NCBI GenBank assembly: GCA_021800165.1
Contig: JAJYZF010000038.1
Coordinates: 1 to 36,940, forward strand
Length of the DNA: 36,940 bases
Origin: Planctomycetota bacterium
GTDB taxonomy: Bacteria; Planctomycetota; Phycisphaerae; WQYP01
Reading direction: 5' to 3'
Below the pieces are notes generated by a model. The model made no database searches, was not told where the DNA came from, and worked only from the letters and a program-made list of their open reading frames with translations. This document shows, one piece after another, positions 9,701 to 18,667 of this stretch; within the stretch, counting starts at the first letter, position 1, and each line of letters starts with the position of its first letter. A program made the translations under genes and the position numbers.

Positions 9701-11063
9701 CGGGATCCACCTGCCGACTTCTGTACGGATTACCGTGCGCATCAAACCCATATTTCAGGGCCAGGGCCAACTTGTGCAGATAGCCGTTGTCCGCCGGCAT
9801 GGGAATATTCATCCACATATCTTTGCCGGTCTCATTGCAAAGCTCGACCGCGTATTCCAAAGCGCCTCCAGCGCCTTGATACGCACAATGCACCCCGGTT
9901 TGGGAAGAAAAGTTGGGCCGAAGCCGCTGGCTCCAATGCACCAGTTTATTACCGCCGTTGTCCCCGTACGGACTGTTCATGGCCAGAAAGTCCATGAATC
10001 GGATGGCCGTGAATTTGCTGATCAATTTCTTATACGGCGCGGTAAATGTGGTGGCGGACGGGTAGCTGGTAGACGCGCCAATCGCAATGGGACGCATCAG
10101 GCGGATATCCGTGACGCCCGTGGCGTGCTGGTCGGTGGGCAGCCGCCGCGTATGGGTAAGCACCATCTGGGCCTTGTGGCCGGCGCCCAGACGTATGACC
10201 TCAGTGGTGGTATTGTCGGCGGGATCATAATGGCTGGAGATAACACGGTTTTTTATCCAGGCGATAGTCGCTTTCGCCCGCCCTTTGAAGGTAAGCGTGT
10301 ACGTGCCGGCGGCGCTGGCGTGCTGAGTAAAGAGCACAAAGCTCGCATTGCCGGTGGGCCAACCATGGGCACTTAAGTGGGGCGAAAGTTGCCCAATGCG
10401 GCAGGTTTTTATCACATCCGCAAACATCAGGCCGGGGTCCCAATCAATAGCGGTGGAACCGTTCACACCAACGCGCTCCACCGGACCAATGGCCTTGCGC
10501 CGGGTCAGCGGACACACCCACCGAACCCGCATCCGGGCCGCGCCGCTGCGGTGATAATACTGCGCCCGAAAGTCGTAGACTTTTCCGGCAATCAGAGGCA
10601 GGCTCTTGTGGTTCCGCTGAAGATGGTGGGCCGTCCAGGCGTCGGCCAGCATGGTCCAGGTTTTAGTTCCCGCGGGCTTTATTTCCACCCGCGCTCCACC
10701 ACCCGCGCTGGTCACGGAAAACTGATAGGTTTGGCTGTAGCGTGCCACCAGACGGCCCCGCCAACGCACGGAAAAATGGCGGTTGAGCAAGTGGTAGGTG
10801 TTGCTGCCCGCCACCGTATAGAAGCTGGCCTGCGGCCCCCAGTTAAAATCAATGCGTACATCGCGCCGGGAAAAAACCGGCTTTCCGGCGAAATGCCGCC
10901 CGGCATGGTCCACATAATATTGCCCTTTTATTCCCCCGCCCAGAAAGCCCCCTCCACTGGCCACCAACGGCCCCGCCGCAACCCTCCCCCCGGACCCTGC
11001 CGCCACCACGAGAAATAGCAAAGCCACGGCAACCACAAAGTTCCGGTACCACTTAACAGCCAT
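6774..11063 (-). CDS. Secreted PA14-domain glycosidase-like protein, 1429 aa (triad 1 enzyme)
   Basis: Large exported protein, probably a clan GH-A-type glycosidase. After a signal peptide (FVVAVALLFLVVAAGSGG) comes a PA14 carbohydrate-binding domain, about residues 45-190 (GGGIKGQYYVDHAGRHFAGK). A barrel-like region follows with ELCNETGKDMWMNIP and YLEYSNEVWN, giving Glu472 as candidate acid/base, and GYEGGFEIGG giving Glu961 as candidate nucleophile. About 490 residues separate them because beta-sandwich modules are inserted. A fibronectin type III domain lies near residues 1168-1245. Two paralogs are in the window (18668-20785 and 26575-30069). Start 11063 has GGAG five nt upstream; a longer frame to 11171 would translate a REP-like repeat and is rejected. 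The family is recognised from motifs only, so activity and substrate are inferred. Confidence 0.8.
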   Translation of the reverse strand: MAVKWYRNFVVAVALLFLVVAAGSGGRVAAGPLVASGGGFLGGGIKGQYYVDHAGRHFAGKPVFSRRDVRIDFNWGPQASFYTVAGSNTYHLLNRHFSVRWRGRLVARYSQTYQFSVTSAGGGARVEIKPAGTKTWTMLADAWTAHHLQRNHKSLPLIAGKVYDFRAQYYHRSGAARMRVRWVCPLTRRKAIGPVERVGVNGSTAIDWDPGLMFADVIKTCRIGQLSPHLSAHGWPTGNASFVLFTQHASAAGTYTLTFKGRAKATIAWIKNRVISSHYDPADNTTTEVIRLGAGHKAQMVLTHTRRLPTDQHATGVTDIRLMRPIAIGASTSYPSATTFTAPYKKLISKFTAIRFMDFLAMNSPYGDNGGNKLVHWSQRLRPNFSSQTGVHCAYQGAGGALEYAVELCNETGKDMWMNIPMPADNGYLHKLALALKYGFDAHGNPYRSRQVDPAWPPLNSNLRLYLEYSNEVWNGGFYQHDLCSQLALRAVKDRSRNGLIISYDHTTNPTLLGQRWWILRTKEISDAFRRVWGNAAMMRVVRPVFEFQYGNYNNTADLTLQFLANYFNNENGHHVAHPHPLNYYLYAAGGGWYNTVNNNSGLGAVKISNRHFQMPVVAAATVQAAPLHAHWRFSGAAGLVGANSSPTSAAVATHLGSLLKSSQKGNQGVGYRFTVGNHNLDLQSIGYYVAKGDWATHVIFLLNSHRKLMLRSVGIATAHQPVGHYAYANVGPVELKAHHHYYLISLISSWTRRDSYYGPNTTLQTTPDIRVDCAESVTMPRAYWLSRQWVFHRGPSGHVAGPINFTYVLAPSAKAMPPRPQAVYGAQAAYLQSGGSLTQKINLPAGVCDVEVLASSSTAANDSLQVRLGHHILHQTWPPNITPQAGAYQWYTVGPADIHTAGVHKLALIKGSGRGTIFINAVRVATTGPILASGLKNTTPVWRTETDWARAYGLRTAGYEGGFEIGGDSPNGVTMAANVAPSVRRFTADTLRDYLAAGGNVPIVFCASGGAYSVVMSSPLGRPDIFDQHTPKLAGYKQVMADLPPAVSNGTLVPTVLTPAKATLAYDNPPRQTWTYSDATGVIKRMGGWISWNILVPTAGQYRFTATTSGTGHFLMLVDSVPVAKGADGSSVGGSIALTPGLHAVKIRNLDDVAVTVRQISVTQAGAPAAPRLRSVTVSRHAATLRWSAVPGAAGYIVAWGAAPGAMTHFVDVGAVVSKTISAGLRPAKVHYFGVVGYGPAQQRSITSNIIRGVWCASSPLVSLKFGSLKIGTLLRQVESNGFRVFGWGGGEFLQVQGKKQPQKKHVWPGGWPETMLFSMTWGRNFGIVQSNGKPFTMHSMDVAVNYRHEQDSCIVRGYDPDGICAFKKVVAFPIPQKGQAACVHLSLHWIDVSRVDVLWTTGRHGTGRGRFGAIGRIVVGGGQHVFR

Positions 11064-11532
11064 AAAAACTCCATCAAATAAAGGGGTCAGGTACCATTTC
11101 CGCCCGCCCGCCGCCGTGAGGCATGGACGCCGAAATCTCCCGATGCGTTCCTTCTGGTCAAAAATTGCCATCGTCTAATCCGTGCAAATCCGTTAATCTG
11201 TGGATCCCTCCGTCCGTTCTTTGTGTCGCCTGTCCCGATGTCCAAGCGGAAAGAACTCTGGTCGGGATCGTCTCGGAGTTTATCCCCGGATCCTCCAGCA
11301 ACATTTCAGCAACCGGGATATTTAACCCTCTGTGCCCCCTCCGCGTAGTCCTTCGCGCCCCTCTGCGCCCGGAATTTATCCCGATGTCTATCAGGACGGC
11401 GAATTTTAATACTCGGGGTTTAACCGCAGAGGACCGCAGGGGATTATAGATTTTTAATCACTTGCACCTGACCGCTCTACCTCGCATCTTCGTGCCTTTG
11501 TGCCTTCGTGGTTAAAATCGTACCTGCCCCCT
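11064..11532. repeat. Gene-free island of dispersed repeats
   Basis: This 469-bp gap in triad 1 contains no convincing gene. It holds a REP-like copy in plus orientation (11077-11099), a stretch AATCCGTGCAAATCCGTTAA with the following ATCTGTGG (11178-11206), a partial AACCGCAGAGGACCGCAGGG repeat (11421-11440) whose complement ends in codons V-I-K-N-L-stop, a CGTGCCTTTGTGCCTTCGTG repeat (11491-11510), and a degenerate minus-orientation REP copy (11515-11537). Similar CTTCGTGGTTAA and CCGCAGAGG sequences recur at 16010-16036, 18310-18560 and 25440-25750. The same gap is only 38 bp in triad 3, so these repeats probably arrived later. Confidence 0.65.
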
Positions 11533-12522
11533 TTATTGCAGCGCGTTGGCCGGCGTACACGCGTTGGTAAAAGCCTGGATGGAATTGATGGATTCCACAT
11601 GGCCATCCGCAAACCCGCAGTTGATCACTCCGTCATGGCCCGGTATGGAACCCGCCGTGGCCGTCTGCGAAAACGGTTCGCCCAGTTTGCTTTCCATGAA
11701 CAGGTCGGCCACCTGCCAAGGGCAAAAGTCGCCCCAGCCGGCCAGTGTGTAACTGGCATTGGCCTGGTCGAGAGTAAAGTCGTTTTGAAAACCCTTCCCA
11801 TTGCAATCCAAAGTGCAGTCCGCAAGCAGCATTTCATCATCTGGAATTTGGTTTAAGAGGACCGCCGGGCCACCGGTCGATCCCCACGGCAACGGCAACG
11901 GGCTGATATATTGATCACTGTTATTCATGTACGCATACAGGTTCGAGTTGATCGCATAATTGCATCCAGAGTAGAAGGCGTTGCCAAACTCGGTCATTTC
12001 TTGGCCCTGGAACACCTCCTGAAAAAGCGGGCACAGCCACACCGCGGAACTCGGATGGTCATTGCCATAGTAACCGGTATATAAACCGGGCAAATACGAA
12101 GTCATGTGGGAGCGGATGACGTTGTATTTCGGGCTGCCCCAAGGGCCGCTATTTAACGGCGCACCGCCCAGCGCATCATACCACGAACTGCCGTCGGCCA
12201 TATCAATTGGTGCCACGCCTTGGTAATCCTGGGCGTAATATTGAATGCCCAGCACAATTTGCCGCTCGTTGCTGGTGCACAAAGTAACCTCAGCCGCCTG
12301 CCGCGCTGCCGCCAGCGCCGGCAACAGCAGGGCAATTAAAATGGCGATTATCGAAATCACCACCAACAATTCCACCAGCGTAAATCCGCGTCTTAACCCA
12401 CGCGGCCCTCGCTTAGATACCGGCAACCACGGCTCCGCGCCAGTAGAACCATGACCACCGACCGCCGACCGTTGATCGCTGATCGCTTTGTTTGCGGCCG
12501 CAGCCGCGCTGTACGTAATCAT
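11533..12522 (-). CDS. Prepilin-like protein with H-X9-DG motif, 329 aa (triad 1)
   Basis: A type II secretion/type IV pilin-like protein. The prepilin signal [20 protein letters not shown] is the G/F cleavage site plus hydrophobic helix. Its C-terminus has [13 protein letters not shown], an exact H-X9-DG motif as found in the planctomycete/verrucomicrobial prepilin-type proteins (TIGR04294). The leader before the cleavage site is about 45 residues long, far longer than a normal pilin leader. Start 12522 has GGAG 7 nt upstream. The stop codon TAA is shared with the edge of a degenerate REP-like repeat. The gene lies downstream of a PEP-CTERM gene and upstream of the PA14 enzyme. It is a full-length paralog of 20824-21801 ([17 protein letters not shown]). 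Whether it is a pseudopilin or a surface protein cannot be told from sequence. Confidence 0.85.
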   Translation of the reverse strand: MITYSAAAAANKAISDQRSAVGGHGSTGAEPWLPVSKRGPRGLRRGFTLVELLVVISIIAILIALLLPALAAARQAAEVTLCTSNERQIVLGIQYYAQDYQGVAPIDMADGSSWYDALGGAPLNSGPWGSPKYNVIRSHMTSYLPGLYTGYYGNDHPSSAVWLCPLFQEVFQGQEMTEFGNAFYSGCNYAINSNLYAYMNNSDQYISPLPLPWGSTGGPAVLLNQIPDDEMLLADCTLDCNGKGFQNDFTLDQANASYTLAGWGDFCPWQVADLFMESKLGEPFSQTATAGSIPGHDGVINCGFADGHVESINSIQAFTNACTPANALQ

Positions 12523-12630
12523 GTCGATTCTCCAAAAAGAGCCATTGTTCCATGCCGCAGCAACCAAGTCACACCAGCAGCACCCTTGCCCCCGCCCGAT
12601 AAAGATTTCCACCCTCCGCATCAGGGAAAA

Positions 12631-12659
12631 GAGGCCGGTGGCGCTGTGCCACCGGCCTC
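12631..12659 (-). terminator. Hairpin after the triad 1 PEP-CTERM gene
   Basis: A perfect 12-bp stem, GAGGCCGGTGGC, closes on a 5-nt loop and, read on the minus strand, is followed by a short T run. It starts 17 nt after the PEP-CTERM stop. The same hairpin occurs after two other PEP-CTERM genes here (17086-17114, 22708-22736). It probably terminates or attenuates transcription before the prepilin gene. Confidence 0.8.
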
Positions 12660-12676
12660 TTGGAAAAGGCGTGGTT

Positions 12677-14698
12677 TCAGGCCACTTTGCGTTTACGGCC
12701 CACCAAAAGCAACCCGGTACCCATCGCCGCCATCAAAGCCAATGTGGCTGGTTCAGGGATGGACTCTTCCGATACCGTCAAGATACCGGTGCCTTCGGCA
12801 AAACTAAAATCGAAGCCGCCGACGGCCCCTGTCCATATTCCGATTGGATCGGTCAAGCTATTACCGTTCACAGTAACGGCTCCAAAGTCGCTCGCGCCTC
12901 CGCCGGTGAACGAAAACAAAGTGTACGTGCCAGCCTGCGGCAGGGCATCGGCAATAGCCAGCGTGCCGCCGTAAGTTAACCCACCCGAATTGCTCACCTT
13001 CACCGAATCGCTCGAGGCTCCCGAAACGGTCAGGTCGATGGTCGATCCGCTGTCGGCCGACAAGCCGCCCACGGTTAGGGTGGTGGGTGTGGCACTGTCA
13101 AAACTTGGCTCCAGCACGCCGCCGCTGGCCAGCGTCACTACGCCGCCAATAGTGCCGTTGCCGCCCAAGGTGCCGCCGGAATTCACCGCCACCGCACTGG
13201 CGGAAGCCAGCGAACCGTTAATCAGCAGCGCACCGCCATTGACCGTGGTGGCACCCGTGTAGGTGTTGGCGCCGCCCAAGGCCCAGGTGTTGCTGCCGGA
13301 TTTGGTAACGGTGTAGTGGTATGTGCCGCCTGTGCTGGACGTGCCCGTCGGATTGACGATAGCACCGATGTACTCGTTCACCAGATTCGCCGCACTGCTG
13401 CCGTCCAGGGCCAGGCCAAGGGTGTCGGTGCTGGTGGTGATCGAATAGGTCTGCGTGCCCGACATTACCAACGCCCCGGTGCCCGAGCTGTTGATCGTGA
13501 AGGTTCCGCCGCCGGTGTCAGCGGTATTGTACGCTACGGTAAAGTTGCGGTTCGTGCTGGACCCCGCACCGACGTATTCGAGCGTGTCGCTTGGCGTGAA
13601 CGTTAGATTGCTTGCGACACTGGACGATGCCCCGATATCGCTGGCCACACCGCCATTGGCCAGGTAGGAAACAATCAACGTTGCTCCGGACCCGTATGCC
13701 GCGGACGTCACCCCGGTGTAGCTGTTGGCAGCGTTGTTAAGCGTAAGCGCGAGGGCACCGACGTTATCCTGGAGAACCACCGAGGTCGTATGGGTGCTAT
13801 TGACATTGGAAATCAGTGGGTCAAATATCAACGACGCCGATTGCGCGAAGGTAAGCGTCGCGGCCGTGGTCCCGGTGAAGGCCACCGCACCGTTGTTGGT
13901 GAAGGACAGGTCCTGGCCATTCGATCTTATGGTGGCACCGTTCCCAGCGACGGTAAAGAGCCGATCGGTACTGGCTGGCCCGGCCCCGGCGTAGATGAGG
14001 GAAGCAAGACTGCCTAAAACCAAGTTGCTTGCGGCACTGCTGGATTCTCCGACGCTGCTGGCAACACCCCCATTGGCGAGCGCGCCGGCATAAAAAGAGA
14101 GGTTCGTCCCACCAATTGTGGTTACGCCCGTGTAGGTGTTCGCTGGTGACGCGTTGACTATACTGCCCCCGGTGGCCGTATAAGTCAGCGGGGCGCTGCC
14201 CGATATGACGTTGTTAATAACAAGGTGAGAACCGCTGCCCAGCGCGATGGTTTGCGCGCTGGTGCTGCTGCCGAGGTTAATGTTGAGCGCATTATTTCCG
14301 ATGCCGCCAAGCGTCACAACCTTATAGTTTCCAACGAGGTCGGTGATGCCTGTTCCATCAGGAAGGGTGAGAGTTTCGCCACCCACAGCATTGGCATCTA
14401 AAGTCAGACTATAGTAGGATCCGGAAGATCCGGCATAGTCAAAGGAAAGCGACGTGGAGGCTGGTGCCGCAGTCATTTGCACTATCTGATTGCCCGTGAG
14501 CGCCAAGCCGGAAGCCCAGGTGCCGTTGATGGTACCGCCGACCCAGTTGGTCAGGGTGCCGTAGACGTACGTCCCGCCAGCAGTCTGTAGCCACCCCGTT
14601 GTGGGCGTTGCCGAAGCGGTAGACGCTCCGAGGCCGATACCGACTGCCATGGCGCTGGCTGCGGCCAGCAGAATTGTGGAACGAGAAAACATACACAT
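12677..14698 (-). CDS. PEP-CTERM protein with autotransporter-type beta-strand repeats, 673 aa (triad 1)
   Basis: Exported envelope or extracellular protein. The signal peptide [18 protein letters not shown] is followed by a long Ser/Thr/Gly/Ala-rich beta-helix-like region. Around residues 478-540, [20 protein letters not shown] and [13 protein letters not shown] match autotransporter-associated beta-strand repeats (TIGR02601); earlier copies of [11 protein letters not shown] and [14 protein letters not shown] suggest the whole chain is repetitive. The C-terminus is a PEP-CTERM sorting signal: [20 protein letters not shown], then RKRKVA. In other bacteria this tail is processed by exosortase, which is not in this window. 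GGAG lies 7 nt before the ATG at 14698; the next ATG at 14692 is possible. The first gene of triad 1, it is preceded by TTCGAA element C and a leader nearly identical to that of the PEP-CTERM gene at 17131. Confidence 0.88.
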   Translation of the reverse strand: MCMFSRSTILLAAASAMAVGIGLGASTASATPTTGWLQTAGGTYVYGTLTNWVGGTINGTWASGLALTGNQIVQMTAAPASTSLSFDYAGSSGSYYSLTLDANAVGGETLTLPDGTGITDLVGNYKVVTLGGIGNNALNINLGSSTSAQTIALGSGSHLVINNVISGSAPLTYTATGGSIVNASPANTYTGVTTIGGTNLSFYAGALANGGVASSVGESSSAASNLVLGSLASLIYAGAGPASTDRLFTVAGNGATIRSNGQDLSFTNNGAVAFTGTTAATLTFAQSASLIFDPLISNVNSTHTTSVVLQDNVGALALTLNNAANSYTGVTSAAYGSGATLIVSYLANGGVASDIGASSSVASNLTFTPSDTLEYVGAGSSTNRNFTVAYNTADTGGGTFTINSSGTGALVMSGTQTYSITTSTDTLGLALDGSSAANLVNEYIGAIVNPTGTSSTGGTYHYTVTKSGSNTWALGGANTYTGATTVNGGALLINGSLASASAVAVNSGGTLGGNGTIGGVVTLASGGVLEPSFDSATPTTLTVGGLSADSGSTIDLTVSGASSDSVKVSNSGGLTYGGTLAIADALPQAGTYTLFSFTGGGASDFGAVTVNGNSLTDPIGIWTGAVGGFDFSFAEGTGILTVSEESIPEPATLALMAAMGTGLLLVGRKRKVA

Positions 14699-14962
14699 AA
14701 AACTTCTCCTTCAAATTCAAGACCCTTTAGTTTCATGGTTCGGCTGCGGCGAATGCCGCAAGAAAGCCGACCGCTCTCTACGGGTCTTAACCTTTGACAT
14801 GCACGATCCTAACCCCTCCGCAAGCCGAAAACAATAGCAAAAAGGTTTTATTTTGTTGATTATGTTCGAAAAGTGACCGAAGAATGTCGAATTTGGGGTG
14901 GGAGGAGGCGTTTTGGGGTTGCGGAGCCAGTTCCGGGGGGGGGCGGGCATCTTGCCCGCCAA
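14650..14962 (-). repeat. Duplicated 5' leader of PEP-CTERM gene, copy 1
   Basis: About 310 bp, from the signal-peptide codons through the ribosome-binding site, untranslated leader and TTCGAA element out to a GGCGGGC hairpin, is nearly identical to 17978-18292. The two genes' mature regions are unrelated in sequence, so only the 5' module has been copied or homogenised. The right end is the perfect hairpin GGCGGGCATCTTGCCCGCC at 14942-14960. Confidence 0.8.
14805..14870 (-). promoter_or_regulatory. TTCGAA element C, upstream of the triad 1 PEP-CTERM gene
   Basis: Read from 14870 on the minus strand: TTCGAACATAATCAACAAAA, then a degenerate second half-site, then CTATTG at the same offset as in element A. 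It lies 106 bp before the ATG. Downstream, a GGATCGT is present but displaced compared with elements A and B. Confidence 0.55.
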
Positions 14963-14998
14963 CCTCTGCGTACCACTCCGTCCTCCGCGGTGAATCTT

Positions 14999-15024
14999 AA
15001 AAAAAGGTACCTGACCCCTTTATT
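14999..15024 (-). repeat. REP-like repeat forming the end of the deacetylase gene
   Basis: AAAAAGGTACCTGACCCC with TTTATTT lies here. Its complement supplies the TAA stop codon of the deacetylase (15022-15020). Upstream on the plus strand it is preceded by CCTCTGCGTACCA-like and CGGTGAATCTTAAAA sequence, the same composite as at 18600-18663 and 26189-26253. Confidence 0.7.
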
Positions 15025-15820
15025 TCCGCTGCCGCAGTGTGGCGTAACCGAGCAGCTCGATGCCCCGCTCGGCAATGAAACGCGCCAACCTGGGGTGGCA
15101 AAGCATTTCCATTTCCGCATGGCGATAAGTGGCCTGATCGACCGCATCATCCGCGTTGCCGCCACGCAACACCGCACACGCTTCCGGGCTTTTCACGCTG
15201 GGATGGCACACCACCAGATAGAGGCCCGGCGTGCTGGTTTTTGCCATGCCATCCAACAAGGTGTCGAGCTTGCGTTCCGGCGGCACCTTCCAGATTTCCG
15301 GCCCCGGAACCTCGCCGAACCATTCCGAGAGGCCCAGGCCATAATCAAGGCCCACCCGCTGGAAGCGTTGCCTCAATTCCGGTGTATAGGTGACCGCTCC
15401 CATGTGGCTGTCCATGTAGCTAAGCCGGAGACCTTTGCGCATGGCCAGATCCAATTGGGCCTGCAATTCACGCTCTACCTGGTCCGGATCGGGGCGGTGC
15501 GCCAACACCGCCTCGGGTGTGGGCCGGAACTTCCCCCATTCATCGACCAGGCTGGGAACTTCGCCCGGCGGAAGCACCGGCCCCCAGCGATACGTCGCCC
15601 ATTCCGCCGTGAGCGCGGTATGCAACCCCACACTGACTTGCGGATAATTTTGGAGAATGGACACGGCTTCGTCCAACCACGGAGAAATCACCATCACACT
15701 TACCGCCGTGACGACGCCATGTTTCAGCACCCGCTCCAAAGCCATATTGGAGGCATGGCACATGCCAATATCATCGCAGCGGAAGATGTAACGTACTGCC
15801 CTGTCATTAAACAAGTTCAT
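15020..15820 (-). CDS. ChbG/YdjC-family carbohydrate deacetylase, 266 aa (triad 2 enzyme)
   Basis: Predicted metal-dependent deacetylase acting on N-acetylated oligosaccharides, as ChbG does on chitobiose. The N-terminal FRCDDIGMCHASN gives the metal-site Asp pair (Asp16, Asp17), with further candidate ligands in VGLHTALT and SYMDSHMGA; PSLVDEWGKFRPTPE is also characteristic of the family. The length is normal (about 250-300). There is no signal peptide, so it is probably cytoplasmic and acts on imported oligosaccharides. Start 15820 is chosen because GAGGTG lies 9 nt upstream; a GTG four codons earlier is possible. The stop lies inside a REP-like repeat. It occupies the third position of triad 2, where the other triads have a secreted glycosidase-like enzyme. 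Confidence 0.85.
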   Translation of the reverse strand: MNLFNDRAVRYIFRCDDIGMCHASNMALERVLKHGVVTAVSVMVISPWLDEAVSILQNYPQVSVGLHTALTAEWATYRWGPVLPPGEVPSLVDEWGKFRPTPEAVLAHRPDPDQVERELQAQLDLAMRKGLRLSYMDSHMGAVTYTPELRQRFQRVGLDYGLGLSEWFGEVPGPEIWKVPPERKLDTLLDGMAKTSTPGLYLVVCHPSVKSPEACAVLRGGNADDAVDQATYRHAEMEMLCHPRLARFIAERGIELLGYATLRQRK

Positions 15821-16061
15821 GCAGGCCAACACCTCATTAACCGCGGATTAACCACCAACAAGACTACACCAATCGGAAAATGCCCAACCCGAAGCCAGGC
15901 CCGATCCTAACAGGTTTTCCATATTGAATAAACCAGTCTTAAAAAAGCGGCATAGCTCCCGCCTCCCTGGGCACCCCCGTCACCTTCCGTCGCCGCCCCC
16001 GTCCGTTCTTCGTGCCTTTCCGCCTTCGTGGTTAAGAAATGGTACCTGACCCCTTTATCCC
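15821..16061. repeat. Intergenic stretch with dispersed repeats
   Basis: There is no gene here. The left 190 bp show nothing recognisable apart from an A/T-rich patch near 15917-15950 that could hold the deacetylase promoter. The right end holds a TCTTCGTGCCTTTCCGCCTT and CGTGGTTAAG repeat (16010-16036), which runs directly into a REP-like copy (16036-16058) abutting the prepilin stop. Confidence 0.55.
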
Positions 16062-17033
16062 TTATTTAGCGCCGAGCCAGTTCCACGCGGCCGCCCCCGT
16101 TATCCAACTCTGTTGGGCCGGCTGTTGAACGTTGTTATACGTGTCGGTCTGGGCGTGGCCGTCCACACAGACAAAATTGAGCAGGTTGTTCGCACTGCCC
16201 ACCGGGCCGCCTCCGCCGTGCCTGCCGCTGTTGTCTACCCCTCCGGGGCTATACATATATCCGCCGTTGCCGCGCCGGATATCCATCCAGTAGTTTTGCA
16301 CAGTACCGCTTACCTGAATGCCGCCCTTGTCGGCGACCATCAGCCGCTGGGTGGGGTCGGCAATGTTATCCACGCGAATCCAGGTGTACGTGAACTGCGT
16401 GCCGTTGCCGATCTGTGCGGCATAACTGAATACCGCACCGTCGTAGCAGTATTGCCCCGCGATGCCGTAGACGGACCCAAGATATTGATACGGATAGCGA
16501 GGGTCGATCTGCGTTGTGGTCTGGCTCTGGCTCCAGGCGGGACAAATATAAAGCGCCGGGTTATGAGTGTAAAAATGGTCTAAATAGGATAAAACCGTAT
16601 ACGGATAGCCGCTGGGCGAGTTGGGGTCCATCCCCATATTTTCGGAAAAGGTTGGTTGACCGCCCGACCAGACGGGCTGGAACTGCAAGGGCATGAAACC
16701 GTTGAAATCACTGTTGTAAAACTGAACAGCCAGGCCGATTTGCCGCAGGTTGCTTAGACAGACCGTTCCCTCCGCCGCACGCTTGGCCGCCGCCAGCGCC
16801 GGCAACAGCAAGGCAATTAAAATGGCGATAATCGAAATCACCACCAACAATTCGATCAGCGTAAACCCCGATCGCCGTGATCTTCTCTGGGTTATCGGGG
16901 CAGGCCCGCCGCGGCGCAAGGAGCCAGGAGTCACAAGACAGGAGACATGAGGCAGGCAATTCTGTTCCGCCCCGATTACCAACGGTGGCTCAAGGAGATC
17001 GAAGCCTGTGCCGGGCGACATGCAAAGTTTCAT
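16062..17033 (-). CDS. Prepilin-like protein, 323 aa (triad 2)
   Basis: The second prepilin-type protein. The cleavage site and helix are [20 protein letters not shown], followed by the usual [20 protein letters not shown]. The C-terminal part has a longer H-to-DG spacing (HGGGGPVG to CVDGHAQTD) than the exact H-X9-DG of its neighbours. The leader before the cleavage site is about 56 residues and is nearly identical to that of the paralog at 20824-21801 ([20 protein letters not shown]), although the mature parts differ widely. Start 17033 has AGGAG 7 nt upstream; a longer frame would translate a REP-like repeat. It lies between a PEP-CTERM gene and the deacetylase. Confidence 0.85.
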   Translation of the reverse strand: MKLCMSPGTGFDLLEPPLVIGAEQNCLPHVSCLVTPGSLRRGGPAPITQRRSRRSGFTLIELLVVISIIAILIALLLPALAAAKRAAEGTVCLSNLRQIGLAVQFYNSDFNGFMPLQFQPVWSGGQPTFSENMGMDPNSPSGYPYTVLSYLDHFYTHNPALYICPAWSQSQTTTQIDPRYPYQYLGSVYGIAGQYCYDGAVFSYAAQIGNGTQFTYTWIRVDNIADPTQRLMVADKGGIQVSGTVQNYWMDIRRGNGGYMYSPGGVDNSGRHGGGGPVGSANNLLNFVCVDGHAQTDTYNNVQQPAQQSWITGAAAWNWLGAK

Positions 17034-17049
17034 AACATTACTCCTCTTG

Positions 17050-17072
17050 AAAATGGTACCTGACCCCTTTAT
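17050..17072 (-). repeat. REP-like repeat between PEP-CTERM terminator and prepilin start
   Basis: AAAATGGTACCTGACCCCTT at 17050-17069 lies 17 bp upstream of the prepilin ATG and 13 bp beyond the terminator stem of the preceding gene. Confidence 0.75.
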
Positions 17073-17085
17073 CCCCAAGGCAAAA

Positions 17086-17114
17086 GGGGCCGGTGGCGCT
17101 GTGCCACCGGCCCC
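17086..17114 (-). terminator. Hairpin after the triad 2 PEP-CTERM gene
   Basis: GGGGCCGGTGGC pairs perfectly with GCCACCGGCCCC around a GCTGT loop; read on the minus strand it is followed by TTTTG. It begins 16 nt past the PEP-CTERM stop and is the same structure as at 12631 with a compensatory A-T to G-C pair change, which supports selection on the stem. Confidence 0.8.
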
Positions 17115-17130
17115 TTGAAAAAGCGTGGTT

Positions 17131-18027
17131 TCAGGCCACTTTGCGTTTGCGGCCCACCAAAAGCAACCCGGTACCCATCACCGCCATCAAAGCCAATGTG
17201 GCTGGTTCAGGGATGGAGGAACCTCCAACCAGTGTGTCGCTGAAGTTGCTGATGCTGTACGAGCCGGAAAGTGCGCTCGTGCTATACGTGTGGCTGACAT
17301 CTCCGAGGCTGACCGTGTTATTGTCCGCAATGGGGTTCCAGTTGAGTGGGTTCGAGGTAGCGGTAGTCTTGCCTGTCAGCGATGCCAAGGTCGTGATGCC
17401 GGAGGTCACGGTGAGGGTGTCCGTCAGGGTCCAGTTGGAACTCCCGTTGTTGGTGGCCGTAACCTGCAAATCCCAGACTTGCTGGAGGTGGTTTGCAAAG
17501 GTTGTGGGGGTGAGGTTAACCGTGCCAGGATTGATATTGCCGCTATATCCTGTCTGGCCGCTCAAACCCATCCGGAGGCTGGTGTAGGTGTACGAAATCG
17601 AGACTTGTGCGATCGCGTTGGGGTTGGTAGAGTTAACAAGCTTAAAAAGGGTGATTACGTCGTTGTCACCGCCGTTCGGCAAGCTTGTGTTAACAACCAT
17701 GTTCGCAAAATTGATATCCGCCTGCAGATTATAGGTGACGCTGGTGGCTGTCGAGTTCAGCAAGCCTACGCCGTCGCTGGCGGAAACGTACGCCGCCTCG
17801 CCGCTGGCTGGAGCCAAGCCTACATTAAGCGCCCCACCGCCCTCGCTGATGGTGCCACCATTGGCCGTGGTCGTGGTCCATGGTGGATGGGCGATGCCGG
17901 TGCCCCCAAAGGTGTCTTGCAGCAGGATTGTGTTGGCATGGACTGCGGGGCCGCCAAGTCCCAGCCCTATTCCAACGGCTGCGCTGGCCGCGGCCAGCAG
18001 AATTGTGGAACGAGAAAACATACACAT
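17131..18027 (-). CDS. PEP-CTERM sorting-domain protein, 298 aa (triad 2)
   Basis: Exported protein of unknown function. The signal peptide is [20 protein letters not shown], virtually that of 12677-14698. The mature part starts [17 protein letters not shown], a start common in planctomycete lectin- or LamG-like PEP-CTERM proteins, and is predicted all-beta. The C-terminus is [20 protein letters not shown] then RKRKVA. GGAG precedes the ATG at 18027. Upstream lies TTCGAA element D in the duplicated leader; downstream is a strong hairpin and then the prepilin gene. A polysaccharide-binding role would fit the context but is not shown. Confidence 0.85.
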   Translation of the reverse strand: MCMFSRSTILLAAASAAVGIGLGLGGPAVHANTILLQDTFGGTGIAHPPWTTTTANGGTISEGGGALNVGLAPASGEAAYVSASDGVGLLNSTATSVTYNLQADINFANMVVNTSLPNGGDNDVITLFKLVNSTNPNAIAQVSISYTYTSLRMGLSGQTGYSGNINPGTVNLTPTTFANHLQQVWDLQVTATNNGSSNWTLTDTLTVTSGITTLASLTGKTTATSNPLNWNPIADNNTVSLGDVSHTYSTSALSGSYSISNFSDTLVGGSSIPEPATLALMAVMGTGLLLVGRKRKVA

Positions 18028-18292
18028 AAAACTTCTCCTTCAAATTCAAGGCCCTTTAGTTTCCTGGTTCGGCTGCGGCGAATGCCGCAAGAAAACCGAC
18101 CGCTCTCTACGGGTCTTAACCTTCGACATGCACGATCCTAACCCCTCCGCAAGCCAAAAACAATAGCAAAAAGGTTTTATTTTGTTGATTATGTTCGAAA
18201 AGTGACCGAAAAAGGTCGAATTTGGGGTGGGAGGAGGCGTTTTGGGGGGTTGCGCAGCCAGTTCCGGGGGGGGGCGGGCATCTTGCCCGCCG
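17978..18292 (-). repeat. Duplicated 5' leader of PEP-CTERM gene, copy 2
   Basis: Near-identical partner of 14650-14962, covering signal peptide codons, ribosome-binding site, leader, TTCGAA element and the terminal GGCGGGCATCTTGCCCGCC hairpin (18273-18291). Only scattered single-base differences are visible, suggesting recent duplication or gene conversion. Confidence 0.8.
18134..18199 (-). promoter_or_regulatory. TTCGAA element D, upstream of the triad 2 PEP-CTERM gene
   Basis: Essentially the same sequence as element C, being part of the duplicated leader; TTCGAA lies at 18194-18199 and the element ends 106 bp before the ATG. Confidence 0.55.
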
Positions 18293-18667
18293 GTTACCGC
18301 GGTGAATCTTAACGCGCCCGGGGTTTAACCGCAGGGGACGCAGAGGACCGCAGGGGGTTATAGGTTTTTAACCATATTGGTCGAGGCCATCTTGCGGTAT
18401 CGCGCTATCCGTAGTCCGTCAACCTCTGCGATCTTTAACGCCGGGGGTTTAACCGCAGGGGGTTAATAAGTTTTTAATTGTTTCCTGGAAAATGTACCTG
18501 TCCCCTTGATCCGTCCAAATCCTCATCGTGCCTTTCTGCCTTCGTGGTTAAAAAATGGTCCCTCACCCCTTTATTTCGGGGGGGGGCATCTTGCCCGCCA
18601 ACCTCTGCGTACCCCTGCGTCCTCCGCAGTGAATCTTAAAAAAATGTACCTGACCCCTTTTATCCAC
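18293..18667. repeat. Composite repeat island between triads 2 and 3
   Basis: There is no gene in these 375 bp. They contain one 124-bp unit starting TTTAACCGCAGGGGACGCAG (18324-18447) and a partial second (18448-18480), a degenerate REP copy (18489-18511), a CGTGCCTTTCTGCCTTCGTG repeat (18529-18548), another REP variant (18550-18575), a GGGGGGCATCTTGCCCGCC hairpin (18581-18599), a CCTCTGCGTACCCCTGCGTC repeat (18602-18621) and a REP copy (18638-18663) abutting the next gene's stop. Confidence 0.7.

Noticed and set aside
11064-11171. N-terminal extension of the PA14 enzyme to 11171
   Set aside because: The extra 36 residues translate a REP-like repeat (KWYLTPLF); a GGAG-preceded ATG at 11063 followed by a signal peptide is a better start.
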